Counted from the stretch's first letter, positions 1 to 7,927 are shown. The stretch: DNA of 34,167 nt from Candidatus Amulumruptor caecigallinarius (GCA_023665575.1 JAMPDQ010000001.1:255482-289648), one strand, 5' to 3'. Program-made: numbers and translations. Notes: generated by a model from the sequence alone, not told the origin.

Positions 1-1
1 A

Positions 2-103
2 GAGAATGAAAGAAGAAGCAAAGAACGCGCCTCCATGTTCTGGGAAAAGATAGAGAAACGATGGGTTACTTCTCATCCGTATCGGCATGGTATCAGACGC
101 TGA
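2..103 (+). CDS. C-terminal tail of an unidentified protein entering from the left edge (partial)
   Basis: An open frame runs in from the window edge and stops at a TGA at 101-103, giving 33 residues rich in Arg, Lys and Glu and including the stretch FWEKIEKRW. The start lies outside the window. It overlaps the following 87-codon frame by 43 bases, so one of the two may not be real. I do not recognise a family and the tail is too short to assign one. Confidence 0.25.
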   Translation, partial: ENERRSKERASMFWEKIEKRWVTSHPYRHGIRR

Positions 104-324
104 CAAAGAATTCCGAGGCATATGCACGGCAGATGGTGCTCGAGGCGCGCGCAAGGAATCTTGCAAATCAGGTGGCCGAACTCGAGCAGAAGAAATATGA
201 TCAGACGCATAATGCGGACGGCACACAAAAGGATCTTGGGGCGGAGCTTGATAAAAACAAACTGTTGACGAAAGGGATGAAGCAGGAGGGTGCGCCATCA
301 ATTATGACATTCCCCCTTTTTTAG
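61..324 (+). CDS. Hypothetical 87-residue helical protein
   Basis: The frame opens at an ATG at 61; an in-frame stop at 7-9 rules out a longer start. The product is 87 residues. Residues about 18-60 are rich in Ala, Glu, Arg, Gln and Lys with heptad-like spacing (for example NLANQVAELEQKK), which suggests an amphipathic helix or coiled coil. There is no signal peptide, membrane segment or Cys pair. Codon choice resembles the neighbouring genes, which supports real coding. It overlaps the tail of the preceding frame, so the two could be translationally coupled if both are real. I do not recognise the family and assign no function. Confidence 0.4.
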   Translation: MGYFSSVSAWYQTLTKNSEAYARQMVLEARARNLANQVAELEQKKYDQTHNADGTQKDLGAELDKNKLLTKGMKQEGAPSIMTFPLF

Positions 325-368
325 GTTGTGGGGGGCGGGGTTTGCCTGTTTGAAAAAGTGGGTGGGGA

Positions 369-400
369 TTTGAATTATATTGATATTTTTTCTATATTTG
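369..400 (+). promoter_or_regulatory. Bacteroidota sigma-type promoter for the secreted protein at 515
   Basis: TTTG at 369-372 and TATATTTG at 393-400 are separated by 20 bases, a full match to the Bacteroides consensus TTTG N19-21 TAnnTTTG. Transcription should start near 406 and leave a leader of about 110 bases before the ATG at 515. The rest of 325-514 shows nothing else that I can name. Confidence 0.7.
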
Positions 401-514
401 CAGTTGAGGGAGCATTGGCTGCCTTTAGGTGTGATTTGCATATTGACAGCATTGTGATGATAAGTTGCACTGAATCAGATTAATAAAACATCAACAAATT
501 AAAACGAATAATAC

Positions 515-1162
515 ATGAAAAAACTTATCCTATCATTCATGGCGGCAGCCATGGCCTTCTGCGCAAGCGCAGCAACCGTTCAATACTATGTAAAAGGAGA
601 GCCGGTGGCCAACGGCACCCGTGTAGATCTCACTCCTTACTGGAATGAAACGGCTATGCAATGGCAGCCTCATTTAACAATGATTCCCTCTATAACTGGA
701 ACATGCACGGTGACATGTGATTTCTTTAAAAACAATACCCCTCCGCGTGATAATGATTGGGTTAAGGGTGCCGACATGTCCGTCCAGTTTTGTTCCCTGG
801 ATGATCAATGCCAATCTGTATTACCGAATCAGCAAATCAGCAAGACAGGTTTTGTTACCAAAGAGGAAGGGAAAGCGGTGGACATGCAGATTGAGCTTGC
901 AATAGAACTTGGAGATGAAGAAACAATGGATACTCTCGCACTCATTGATTCCGAATTCTCGATTAACACTGTTCTCGGTGGAGAAGAGAATATAATTTAC
1001 TTCTATGTAAACAAGAGTCAGGGAGGCGTTGATGGTATTATTGATGATGCTGACAATGCTGTCAAGGAGTATTATGACCTTCAAGGCCGCCGCGTTCAGA
1101 ATCCCGAAAAGGGGATATATATCGTTCGCCAGGGTGGCAAAGTCTCCAAAATCGTGAAGTAA
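515..1162 (+). CDS. Small secreted protein with C-terminal sorting-type tail
   Basis: The 215-residue product starts with a clear Sec signal peptide (Lys-Lys, hydrophobic core, cleavage probably after CASA near residue 19). The middle carries three or four Cys residues (TCTVTCDFF near 62-70, then CSLDDQC), which could form disulfides in the periplasm or outside the cell. The last 30 residues follow the pattern YYDLQGRRV...KGIYIVRQ...KIVK. That pattern is typical of the short C-terminal domain of Bacteroidota exported proteins, often annotated as a type IX secretion (T9SS) sorting domain. The central part matches no family I know. The gene is monocistronic: it has its own promoter and a strong terminator downstream. 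Export is well supported. Secretion by T9SS is inference, because no por/gld gene lies in the window. Confidence 0.85.
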   Translation: MKKLILSFMAAAMAFCASAATVQYYVKGEPVANGTRVDLTPYWNETAMQWQPHLTMIPSITGTCTVTCDFFKNNTPPRDNDWVKGADMSVQFCSLDDQCQSVLPNQQISKTGFVTKEEGKAVDMQIELAIELGDEETMDTLALIDSEFSINTVLGGEENIIYFYVNKSQGGVDGIIDDADNAVKEYYDLQGRRVQNPEKGIYIVRQGGKVSKIVK

Positions 1163-1204
1163 CTTAAATCGCTATATCCGGATGTGCACAATGGCACATC
1201 TGCG

Positions 1205-1242
1205 AAAAAACCTTGTGAGTGTGAAACTCACAAGGTTTTTTT
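1205..1242. terminator. Strong bidirectional intrinsic terminator
   Basis: A perfect 10-bp stem, CCTTGTGAGT (1211-1220) with ACTCACAAGG (1226-1235), closes a 5-base loop. It is flanked by six A residues on the left and seven T residues on the right. The A-tract becomes a U-tract on the minus strand, so this one hairpin can end both the secreted-protein gene and the convergent tamL gene. Confidence 0.93.
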
Positions 1243-1292
1243 AGGCTTCGTTTGAAACCGACTCTTGTTTTTCCCGGCATGTTTCGCAATAC

Positions 1293-3638
1293 TCAGAAGG
1301 GATAGCCGATTGAGAAGTGAAGCGAGCTGTCGCGGTGCCAGCGGGGATGCATGAGCGGCCAGGGGTCGGCTCCGATTGCCGGATTGTGGGCCTTCATGCC
1401 GAGGTCGAGCCGCACAAGAAAATATGTGAAGTCAAGGCGCAGTCCGGCTCCATAGGCCGCCGCCAGCTCCTTATAGAAGGAATTGAATTGAAACTCCCCG
1501 TAAGGCTGGCTTGGATAATCGCGGATTGTCCATATATTGCCCATATCCACAAATAGCCCTCCCTCCACAATCCAGAAAAGTTTGGCTCGGAATTCGGCGC
1601 TGAGATTAAGGCGGATGTCACCGCATTGATATATAAAATCGCTCACCGAGTTGGTTCCCGGGAAGCGTCCCGGCCCGAGGGTGCGCACATCCCAGCCTCT
1701 CACACCATTGGCGCCGCCGCCATAGAAGCGCTTTTCGAAGGGGAGAATGCTGCTGTTGCCATAGGGCACACCGATGCCGAACCCTGCATAGCAGGCCAGC
1801 GAAGTGCGGCGGCTGAAGGTATGCAGATAGCTGAAATCAATGTCGCCGCGAACATATTGGGAATAATTTATTCCGAACACACTGTAGGGGTCTTCATGGA
1901 AATTGCGGCCATGGTGGCTTATTTCGCTAATGGCGAAAAGGAGGTTGCCGGCTGTTTCCACAGCAGCGCGAAGACTGATTACATCGCGCTGCGGGGAAGC
2001 ATACCAGGGAGATGTGCGCCGCTTGTTGGTGTAATAGAAATTGAAGCCCGTGCGCATTATGAAGTGATCTTCATAACTGTATCTGAGCAGAGGGTTGTCG
2101 GGTGCTATCTGGTTGATGAAATCATTTGTGCTTTGCGGCAGATACACATAATTCACATCAATGGGTGTGAAGGTGTATTGATGCCGGTTGTTGCGTCTGC
2201 TCCATTTATAGCTCCATCCGGCGGTGGAGATGATGCGTGTGTATTCCGGTCTTTCCTGATAATTGAGCATGAAATGCAGCTCCGTGTTGGCGTTAACGCG
2301 CCGTTTGAAGGATTCCTTGAGAAACGGGGCCTTGAATTTGGGGAATGTAAGGCTCGTTTCAAGCGAATATTCCATGAACCGGTCGTGGATGAATCCGTCG
2401 AGATTGCCATTGACAGCTTCGTAGCTTCCCCGCAATTTCAAGTTGAGCGTTTCGGATCCGTGCCCGATGTTGCGGTGGGTATAGTTTATGCCGAGGGCCA
2501 CACCGAGGTCGCCTTCCGAGTTGGTGCCCTCCACTTCAAAAGAGACAAACTGTGAGCGCGCCGGAGTGAGCATGATATATGCATCAAGCATATTTATGCC
2601 GGCGATTTTTCCGGCGGGCACCATGCGGATTTGAATGAATTTCAAGATAGGCAATCGTCCGAGGGCATTATAAGTGCGGTCCACACTCCTCCGGCTGAAA
2701 GGCTCTTCGGGGCGGATGAAACAATTTTCATAAAGCACCGATGGCCTCAGATAATCATTTCCATGATTTATGATGTATATCCCTTTATATCTGATGGTGT
2801 CGCCCTTGAGGGCTTCAGCCGGAGACAGCATCGCGTCATAATGTGTGATATAATATACATTTCTCACCATGTATGTGGCGTGAGTGTCAAATGTGCGGGA
2901 ATTGCCGTCGGATTCATAAGGGGGATGCACGGTCATGGTGAGGTCAACGGCATCGGAGTCGATAGTTGTGTCGGCATTGAAAGTGATAAATTCTTTTGAG
3001 AAGGCCCAGTATCCGCGGTTTTGCATGCGGCCCACAATCAGGTCGCGCTGTGCATCGAGTATGCTTCTGTCGAGGCGTTCACCCCTTTTCACAGGGAAAA
3101 TCGCCGAGTCGCGCATGATAAGCGTGCGCAGAGTGTCGTTGGGGAATTCATAAGTGATGCTATCGATATAATGTGGCGAACCGGCATCTACAATATATTT
3201 GAGTTTGATTTTCTTGTCGCGGTGGTTGGGAAAAGAGTCGAGACGCACTTCGGCATCGAGAAATCCGGCGTTGTTCATAGCCTTGAGAAGTTGCAGCGAA
3301 TCGGTGCGTGCGGCTTTCGCGTCGTAAATCACGGGAGGCTCGCCGAGCTTTCTCACCCATTTGTTCCACCATTTGGTGGAATCTGTGCCGCTGAGATTAT
3401 ACACGCCAAGGCGCAGACGCGACATGTGCAGAAAGCGGTTGTTGGGGCGTTGGTGAATATAGGTGAACATCTCTGTGGATGACATTGTTTTTGTGGAATC
3501 ATTGATCTTCAAGTCAATGTCATCAAGCAGATATTTCCCGTCGGGCACAAAGCGCGTGGAGGAACATGCGCAAAGCATGCATGCACAAAGAACTGCAGCT
3601 ATATAATATCGAAGTGATAGCGGAAATAGGGTTTGCAT
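1293..3638 (-). CDS. tamL: TamL-type lipidated outer-membrane assembly factor (BamA/TamA family)
   Basis: The 781-residue product has a lipoprotein signal peptide ending in LCAC with the likely lipidated Cys at 25, then POTRA-like repeats (about 30-350), then a C-terminal beta-barrel of the bacterial surface antigen (D15) family. The barrel half carries the conserved GVRGW motif near residue 646, equivalent to the VRGF/Y loop of BamA, and ends in an aromatic residue (GYPF), as outer-membrane barrels do. In Bacteroidota the lipidated TamA variant is called TamL and works with TamB to insert outer-membrane proteins or move lipids. A tamB gene is often next to it but is not seen here; the neighbours are unrelated. 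The ATG at 3638 is the only start that keeps the signal peptide. The family is certain; the TamL assignment rests on the lipobox and length. Confidence 0.88.
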   Translation of the reverse strand: MQTLFPLSLRYYIAAVLCACMLCACSSTRFVPDGKYLLDDIDLKINDSTKTMSSTEMFTYIHQRPNNRFLHMSRLRLGVYNLSGTDSTKWWNKWVRKLGEPPVIYDAKAARTDSLQLLKAMNNAGFLDAEVRLDSFPNHRDKKIKLKYIVDAGSPHYIDSITYEFPNDTLRTLIMRDSAIFPVKRGERLDRSILDAQRDLIVGRMQNRGYWAFSKEFITFNADTTIDSDAVDLTMTVHPPYESDGNSRTFDTHATYMVRNVYYITHYDAMLSPAEALKGDTIRYKGIYIINHGNDYLRPSVLYENCFIRPEEPFSRRSVDRTYNALGRLPILKFIQIRMVPAGKIAGINMLDAYIMLTPARSQFVSFEVEGTNSEGDLGVALGINYTHRNIGHGSETLNLKLRGSYEAVNGNLDGFIHDRFMEYSLETSLTFPKFKAPFLKESFKRRVNANTELHFMLNYQERPEYTRIISTAGWSYKWSRRNNRHQYTFTPIDVNYVYLPQSTNDFINQIAPDNPLLRYSYEDHFIMRTGFNFYYTNKRRTSPWYASPQRDVISLRAAVETAGNLLFAISEISHHGRNFHEDPYSVFGINYSQYVRGDIDFSYLHTFSRRTSLACYAGFGIGVPYGNSSILPFEKRFYGGGANGVRGWDVRTLGPGRFPGTNSVSDFIYQCGDIRLNLSAEFRAKLFWIVEGGLFVDMGNIWTIRDYPSQPYGEFQFNSFYKELAAAYGAGLRLDFTYFLVRLDLGMKAHNPAIGADPWPLMHPRWHRDSSLHFSIGYPF

Positions 3639-3642
3639 TGTG

Positions 3643-3674
3643 CAAAATTACTCAAAAAGCGTCAAAACATCAAC
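3643..3674 (-). promoter_or_regulatory. Probable tamL promoter, almost without leader
   Basis: Read on the minus strand, GTTG (3674-3671) and TAATTTTG (3650-3643) are 20 bases apart. Only four bases separate the -7 box from the ATG at 3638, so transcription would begin at or just inside the start codon. The same box pair (GTTG N20 TAATTTTG) occurs upstream of wza. Confidence 0.5.
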
Positions 3675-3677
3675 CAT

Positions 3678-3708
3678 TTTGAAATTTAAAGGGAATAGCT
3701 TAAATTTG
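3678..3708 (+). promoter_or_regulatory. Promoter of the HAD-SpoIID-AmpG operon
   Basis: TTTG (3678-3681) and TAAATTTG (3701-3708) are 19 bases apart, a full consensus match. The predicted start near 3714 leaves a leader of about 148 bases before the ATG at 3862. This promoter is divergent from that of tamL. Confidence 0.65.
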
Positions 3709-3722
3709 AAGAGAATTACTTT

Positions 3723-3820
3723 AGCCCGGCTTTTTTTGCAGATTTGTCCAATCCCGTCAATCACAACCGAGAGGTTGCTCTCTCAGAGATTGAATAAATT
3801 ATCTCAAAAATAAGCCGGCC
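3723..3820 (+). promoter_or_regulatory. Structured 5' leader of the HAD operon
   Basis: CCGGCTT (3726-3732) can pair with AAGCCGG (3812-3818); after one T-T mismatch, four more A-T pairs extend the stem inwards. Inside lies a small hairpin, GAGAG (69-73 of 3700) with CTCTC (3778-3782) around a GTTG loop. The element therefore looks like a long closing stem around an inner hairpin, wholly inside the predicted leader. It does not match a riboswitch class that I can recognise by eye. Confidence 0.35.
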
Positions 3821-3861
3821 TAATGTTGAATTTTTATGAAGCAGACTCCTAATGTAAGATT

Positions 3862-4509
3862 ATGAAGAAACTGATTATATTCGACCTCGACGGCACTCTT
3901 CTCAACACGATAGATGACCTGGGGAGTGCGTGCAACTATGCTCTTCGGAAGTGCTCCATGGCCACGCATACGCTTTCGGCTTATAATTATATGGTAGGCA
4001 ATGGGGTGCGCAAACTCATAGAGAGGGCTGCGCCTGATGCGGATGCCGCGAGGCTGGAGGAGTTGCTGGGATATTTTCTTGAATATTACGGCAGTCATTG
4101 CACTGATTTTACGAAGCCTTATCCCGGCATACCGGAATTGCTGCGCACACTCTCCGATAACGATATAAGGCTTGCGGTAGCCTCCAACAAGTATCAGCAG
4201 GGGGTAGACAAGATAATAGGCCATTATTTCCCGGATATAAAGTTTGCCGCTGTGTGTGGCGAGCGGCCGGAGATGCCGAAAAAGCCCGACCCGTCAGTGG
4301 TATTTGCCGTGCTGAACGCGGTTCCGACACCCAAGAATGATGTGCTGATGGTGGGGGATTCGGCGGTTGACATTGAGACAGCGCGCCGTGCATGCGTGGA
4401 ATCAGTGGGTGTGACATGGGGTTTCCGCCCGGTGTCGGAGCTGACCTCGGCCTATGCCGACCATATTGTGTCGAACCCGGCGGAAATTATAAGCCTCGCA
4501 GGATTGTGA
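3862..4509 (+). CDS. HAD hydrolase, phosphoglycolate-phosphatase-like
   Basis: The 215-residue product is a HAD-superfamily phosphatase with all four motifs visible: nucleophile and acid/base D8 and D10 (FDLDGT), motif II Ser 108 (VASNK), motif III Lys in KKPDP (about 140-141), and motif IV GDSAVDIETA (165-174). The helical cap between motifs I and II and the overall size fit the Gph/PGP-like subfamily. That subfamily also contains the MurNAc-6-phosphate phosphatase MupP of peptidoglycan recycling. It is the first gene of a tight operon: the SpoIID/LytB gene starts 13 bases after its stop and the AmpG-like permease follows. By family it could act on phosphoglycolate. By context, a cell-wall sugar phosphate is at least as likely; that part is inference. 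Confidence 0.85.
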   Translation: MKKLIIFDLDGTLLNTIDDLGSACNYALRKCSMATHTLSAYNYMVGNGVRKLIERAAPDADAARLEELLGYFLEYYGSHCTDFTKPYPGIPELLRTLSDNDIRLAVASNKYQQGVDKIIGHYFPDIKFAAVCGERPEMPKKPDPSVVFAVLNAVPTPKNDVLMVGDSAVDIETARRACVESVGVTWGFRPVSELTSAYADHIVSNPAEIISLAGL

Positions 4510-4522
4510 TGCCCGGTGAATT

Positions 4523-5635
4523 ATGAAATGTCCGGATTCAGAAATAATGATTCGTGTGGGTCTGATCACTGACGGAGCGCCGGAATTCAGGCGCAATGGA
4601 AATCTCGTGCATTTGCAAAATCTGCTGATAGGGGCCGACTTCCACTGGCAGCGCGTGATTGAGGCTGCTTTCGAAGGTGAAATTGAATATATAGAGCCGC
4701 AAGGAAATATCCGCGCAGTTAATGTGTTGCCGCTGGAGAGATATCTGGTGTCGGTGACAGGCAGCGAGATGAGTCCGCGTTCACCGCTTGAATTTCTCAA
4801 GGCTCATGCCGTGATTTCGCGCAGCTGGGCTTTGCGAAAGATTCGCGGAGAGTCGGATGAGGCAAATGAGAGGCATTTGGCCGGAAACGGCAGATATGTC
4901 AATTGGGATGAATCTGATTGCCATGCCGGTTTTCATGTGTGCAGCGACGACCATTGCCAGCGCTACCAGGGCGTGGGCGCCAAAATTCCGGAGGCATGCG
5001 CCGCAGCTGTTGCGGCTACAGCCGGAGAAGTGCTCCTCGATGAGGATGGGAATGTGGCGGATGCTCGCTTCTCAAAATGCTGCGGCGGCGTCACAGAGAT
5101 TTTCTCATCATGTTGGGCCGACAGGGATTATCCATATCTGAAATCATTTGCCGACCCATATTGCAATCTGTCGGATATGCGGCCGGAAGCGCGAAAATCG
5201 CTTCTGGGTTCAATCCTGAAATCTTACGACCTTACTGACAACGCACTTTACTCATGGGAGAAAACTGTTTCCAAGAGTGAAATCAAGAGGCATCTTCGGG
5301 AAAAGTTTGGCATGGATATTGGAGAAGTGCAGAATGTGACACCAATGCTTCGCGGTCCTTCCGGAAGAATCACACTCATGAGAATATCGGGGACAACCGG
5401 GAGCGTGGAGATAGGGAAGGAGTTGATGATAAGGCGCGTGCTTGATGCAACGCATCTCCCGAGTTCCTGCTTTGAAGCGGAGGAGCGGGGGGAAATGGTG
5501 CATCTTAGCGGGCAAGGCTGGGGGCATGGAGTGGGACTTTGCCAGACGGGGGCGGCGAGAATGGCGGCCGAGGGGGCGTCTTATCGTGATATATTGGGAT
5601 TTTATTACCCCGGCACAACAATTGGGAAAATATGA
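4523..5635 (+). CDS. SpoIID/LytB domain protein
   Basis: The 370-residue product carries the SpoIID/LytB domain. It has LERYLVSVTGSEM at about 71-83 (the Glu of the SEM segment is the likely catalytic acid), AVISRSWAL at 96-104, a Cys/His-rich CQRYQG segment near 147 and the C-terminal GWGHGVGLCQTGA motif near 332-344. SpoIID of sporulating Firmicutes is a lytic transglycosylase, and LytB is known as an amidase enhancer. This host does not sporulate, so a general role in cutting or guiding cutting of peptidoglycan is expected. No classical signal peptide is visible from the ATG at 4523; a second ATG at 4547 is an alternative start. It sits between the HAD phosphatase and the muropeptide permease (4 bases to the next ATG) and is surely co-transcribed with them. 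Confidence 0.88.
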   Translation: MKCPDSEIMIRVGLITDGAPEFRRNGNLVHLQNLLIGADFHWQRVIEAAFEGEIEYIEPQGNIRAVNVLPLERYLVSVTGSEMSPRSPLEFLKAHAVISRSWALRKIRGESDEANERHLAGNGRYVNWDESDCHAGFHVCSDDHCQRYQGVGAKIPEACAAAVAATAGEVLLDEDGNVADARFSKCCGGVTEIFSSCWADRDYPYLKSFADPYCNLSDMRPEARKSLLGSILKSYDLTDNALYSWEKTVSKSEIKRHLREKFGMDIGEVQNVTPMLRGPSGRITLMRISGTTGSVEIGKELMIRRVLDATHLPSSCFEAEERGEMVHLSGQGWGHGVGLCQTGAARMAAEGASYRDILGFYYPGTTIGKI

Positions 5636-5639
5636 AAAT

Positions 5640-6983
5640 ATGAAAGCAGAGAGAGCGCTGAATAGGGAGATGGATAAGGGAAAGGGTGGAAGGTCGCCAT
5701 GGGCATGGATTCCCACGTTGTATGTGGCGGAGGGGTTGCCATATTTTGCGGTCAACACACTCTCAGTGCTGATGTACACGAATCTTGGTGTAGGGCTGGC
5801 GGATATGGCGTTTTACACAGGATGGCTTTATCTGCCGTGGGTAGTGAAGCCGTTCTGGAGTCCGTTTATAGATCTTTTTCTCACCAAGCGCATCTGGACA
5901 ATCGCGATGCAGCTGCTGATTGCGGTGGCATTTGCCGCTCTGGCATTTCTTTTGCCAACCGACATTTATTTCTCGGGCACACTGGCCTGCTTCTGGCTTA
6001 TGGCATTATGTTCGGCCACTCACGACATTGCAGCAGATGGATATTACATGCTCGAACTCAGCGATCACGACCAGGCAAAATATGTGGGGGTGCGCTCCAC
6101 ATTCTACAGGATAGCGAGTGTAATAGGGCAGGGAGGGCTTGTGATGCTTGCCGGATATATGGAGGTGGCGTGCGGCAATGTGTCTGCAGCATGGAGCATT
6201 GTGTTCGCGGCTGTGAGCCTGCTGTTTCTGCTGCTTTTTTTGTATCATTCATTTGTCATGCCGCGCCCTCAGAGCGACAAGCCGACACCCGGAGTCACTG
6301 CGGCCACGATATTGCGCGATTTCGCCATGACGTTTGTGACTTTTTTTCGAAAAAAAAATATATGCACGGCGCTCGCCTTCATGCTGCTTTACCGGCTGCC
6401 GGAGGCGATGTGCATAAAGCTCGTGCAGCCCTTCATGAAGGCTTCGCGCGAGGCCGGAGGGCTCGGGCTTTCCACATCGGAGATTGGATTTGTCAACGGC
6501 ACTGTGGGTGTGCTCGCGCTGCTGGCGGGAGGGATTCTCGGAGGATTGGCGATTGCCGCGGACGGCTTGAAGAAATGGCTGTGGCCCATGGCTCTGAGTC
6601 TTACGCTTCCCTGCATCTTCTATTGCGCATTAGCTATGTGGCAACCGCAGAATTTCGCCGTGATATGTGCTGCCGTGGGTGTGGAGCAGTTTGGATATGG
6701 CTTCGGCTTCACGGCGTTTATGCTCTATCTTATTTATTTCAGCAGGGGAGAAAACCGGACATCACATTATGCCTTCTGCACGGCATTCATGGCGCTTGGC
6801 ATGATGATTCCGGGAATGGCTGCCGGATGGATTCACGACACATTCATGCATCTGAATCTCTTCGGAACAGGCGGGCCGCAAGGTTTTGTGAATTTCTTCT
6901 GGTGGGTGATGCTCTGCTGCGTGGCCACTTTCGGCGTGTGCATGGCAGTGAAGATAGATCCTCAATTCGGCAAGAAGAAATGA
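5640..6983 (+). CDS. ampG: AmpG-like muropeptide permease (MFS)
   Basis: The 447-residue product is a 12-helix major-facilitator protein of the PAT/AmpG type. It has AEGLPYF at 30-36, LPWVVKPFWSPFID at 65-78 (the AmpG-type loop with KPFW/PxxD) and long hydrophobic segments throughout. AmpG imports anhydro-muropeptides into the cytoplasm for recycling. I chose the ATG at 5640, four bases after the SpoIID stop; the open frame continues upstream to 5442, but that part lies inside the SpoIID gene. The 3' end overlaps the convergent DUF4922 gene by 22 bases. The pairing with SpoIID on one side and an amidase operon on the other supports a muropeptide substrate. The exact substrate is inference. 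Confidence 0.82.
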   Translation: MKAERALNREMDKGKGGRSPWAWIPTLYVAEGLPYFAVNTLSVLMYTNLGVGLADMAFYTGWLYLPWVVKPFWSPFIDLFLTKRIWTIAMQLLIAVAFAALAFLLPTDIYFSGTLACFWLMALCSATHDIAADGYYMLELSDHDQAKYVGVRSTFYRIASVIGQGGLVMLAGYMEVACGNVSAAWSIVFAAVSLLFLLLFLYHSFVMPRPQSDKPTPGVTAATILRDFAMTFVTFFRKKNICTALAFMLLYRLPEAMCIKLVQPFMKASREAGGLGLSTSEIGFVNGTVGVLALLAGGILGGLAIAADGLKKWLWPMALSLTLPCIFYCALAMWQPQNFAVICAAVGVEQFGYGFGFTAFMLYLIYFSRGENRTSHYAFCTAFMALGMMIPGMAAGWIHDTFMHLNLFGTGGPQGFVNFFWWVMLCCVATFGVCMAVKIDPQFGKKK

Positions 6984-7900
6984 TTTTTTACGCTTTCGGG
7001 CAATGAATCGGCAAATGCCACATCCGCATATATCTCTTTTACAATTTCAGGGGTTATGCGGTTGAAATCCTCACGCCGCGGTGTAATCACCAACCCCGCC
7101 ATATCAATGGCTCCGGGACTGACCATAAACCCGCTGTCACCGCCTTGAAAATAGCGGCCGGGCCTGTGCCGGCGTCTCGGCACGATTATTGAGCGCAGGT
7201 AGCCGTCATCTCCAATCCAGAAAAACGCATTGAGAAGGCCGATGTCTTTTTCACCGGTTTCGGCATCTATGCCGAATGCCCCCTCAATCTTAAGCAGATT
7301 GCGCATCCCTGTAAGGTCGGGCGTGATCACTGCGCTGACAAACCGGAAGGGGAGCTCACCACCGAAGCCCGCAGAATCAACAAATCCCGGCTCTGAAGCG
7401 GGGTGATGCTCCTCGGTGAAGCGGCATAGAGGAAGCTCGCTTTTGAGCACCGCCTGCACATGCAGATGATCGGGGGCGGAGGCCCCGGCATGAGCACCGT
7501 TGAAGAAAAACACCAGGTCGGGGGCATTCTCGGCCATTTCCACCATGTCAAGCGGAATGGATGCCTGCGGCGTGTGGCTGCGTGAGGCAATTGTGAAATG
7601 TATCGGAAGAATCGGGTAAGGGTTCACAAGGAATTCCCATCTCGCAGGCCATTCCACACACAGCTGTTCAGCCGGTCGATTGGCCGCACAGAGGAAACAG
7701 GGGCGCTCCGCGATGCTCTTGCTGTCTGTTTTTGCTCCCGTCGACACGATTCTTGCCGGATTCAGCTGCACGGCGCAATTGAGATGGCCAAGCTGCATCG
7801 GCTTGCGTAGCGACTCGCCGAGACGAAAGAAGTTTTCTCGGGCAAGCGGCCACCTTTTCAGCTGTTCCTCCACATAGGAGTTGATATCTTCAGTGTTCAT
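6962..7900 (-). CDS. DUF4922 protein, HIT-superfamily nucleotidyltransferase/phosphorylase-like
   Basis: The 312-residue product shows the GalT/HIT-branch fold signature: a CFLC zinc-type pair (C68, C71), VNPYPILPIHF (92-102), NGAHAGASAP (134-143) and the active-site motif HLHVQ with H145, H147 and Q149. The HxHxQ form and the preceding Asp resemble GDP-hexose phosphorylases (VTC2 type) and GalT more than ordinary HxHxH hydrolases. In those enzymes the middle His is the nucleotidylated residue. The family is known only as DUF4922. It is the last gene of the amidase-GT2-DUF4922 operon, starts 27 bases after the glycosyltransferase stop, and faces the permease operon. A role in activating or salvaging a sugar phosphate is inferred from fold and context; no substrate can be read from the sequence. 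Confidence 0.85.
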   Translation of the reverse strand: MNTEDINSYVEEQLKRWPLARENFFRLGESLRKPMQLGHLNCAVQLNPARIVSTGAKTDSKSIAERPCFLCAANRPAEQLCVEWPARWEFLVNPYPILPIHFTIASRSHTPQASIPLDMVEMAENAPDLVFFFNGAHAGASAPDHLHVQAVLKSELPLCRFTEEHHPASEPGFVDSAGFGGELPFRFVSAVITPDLTGMRNLLKIEGAFGIDAETGEKDIGLLNAFFWIGDDGYLRSIIVPRRRHRPGRYFQGGDSGFMVSPGAIDMAGLVITPRREDFNRITPEIVKEIYADVAFADSLPESVKNHFFLPN

Positions 7901-7927
7901 CCGAAGGTCTTTCTTTATGAAGCTTAT

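Noticed and set aside
1626-2555. 309-codon frame on the plus strand, antisense to tamL
   Set aside because: It is a shadow of the tamL codon pattern; the tamL frame has a complete signal peptide, POTRA and barrel motifs, and the antisense product has no recognisable features.
3723-3820. Known riboswitch (for example TPP, cobalamin or SAM) in the HAD leader
   Set aside because: No conserved core of these classes could be found by eye; only generic inverted repeats are present.
4523-5635. Sporulation role for the SpoIID homologue
   Set aside because: Nothing else in the window suggests sporulation and the host looks like a Bacteroidales member; a wall-turnover role fits the neighbours.
5442-5639. 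66-codon N-terminal extension of the permease
   Set aside because: It lies wholly inside the SpoIID gene; the ATG at 5640 gives a normal permease N-terminus four bases after the SpoIID stop.
5699-7006. 435-codon frame overlapping the permease on the same strand
   Set aside because: The product is rich in His, Cys and Arg and lacks membrane segments; the permease frame is clearly the coding one.
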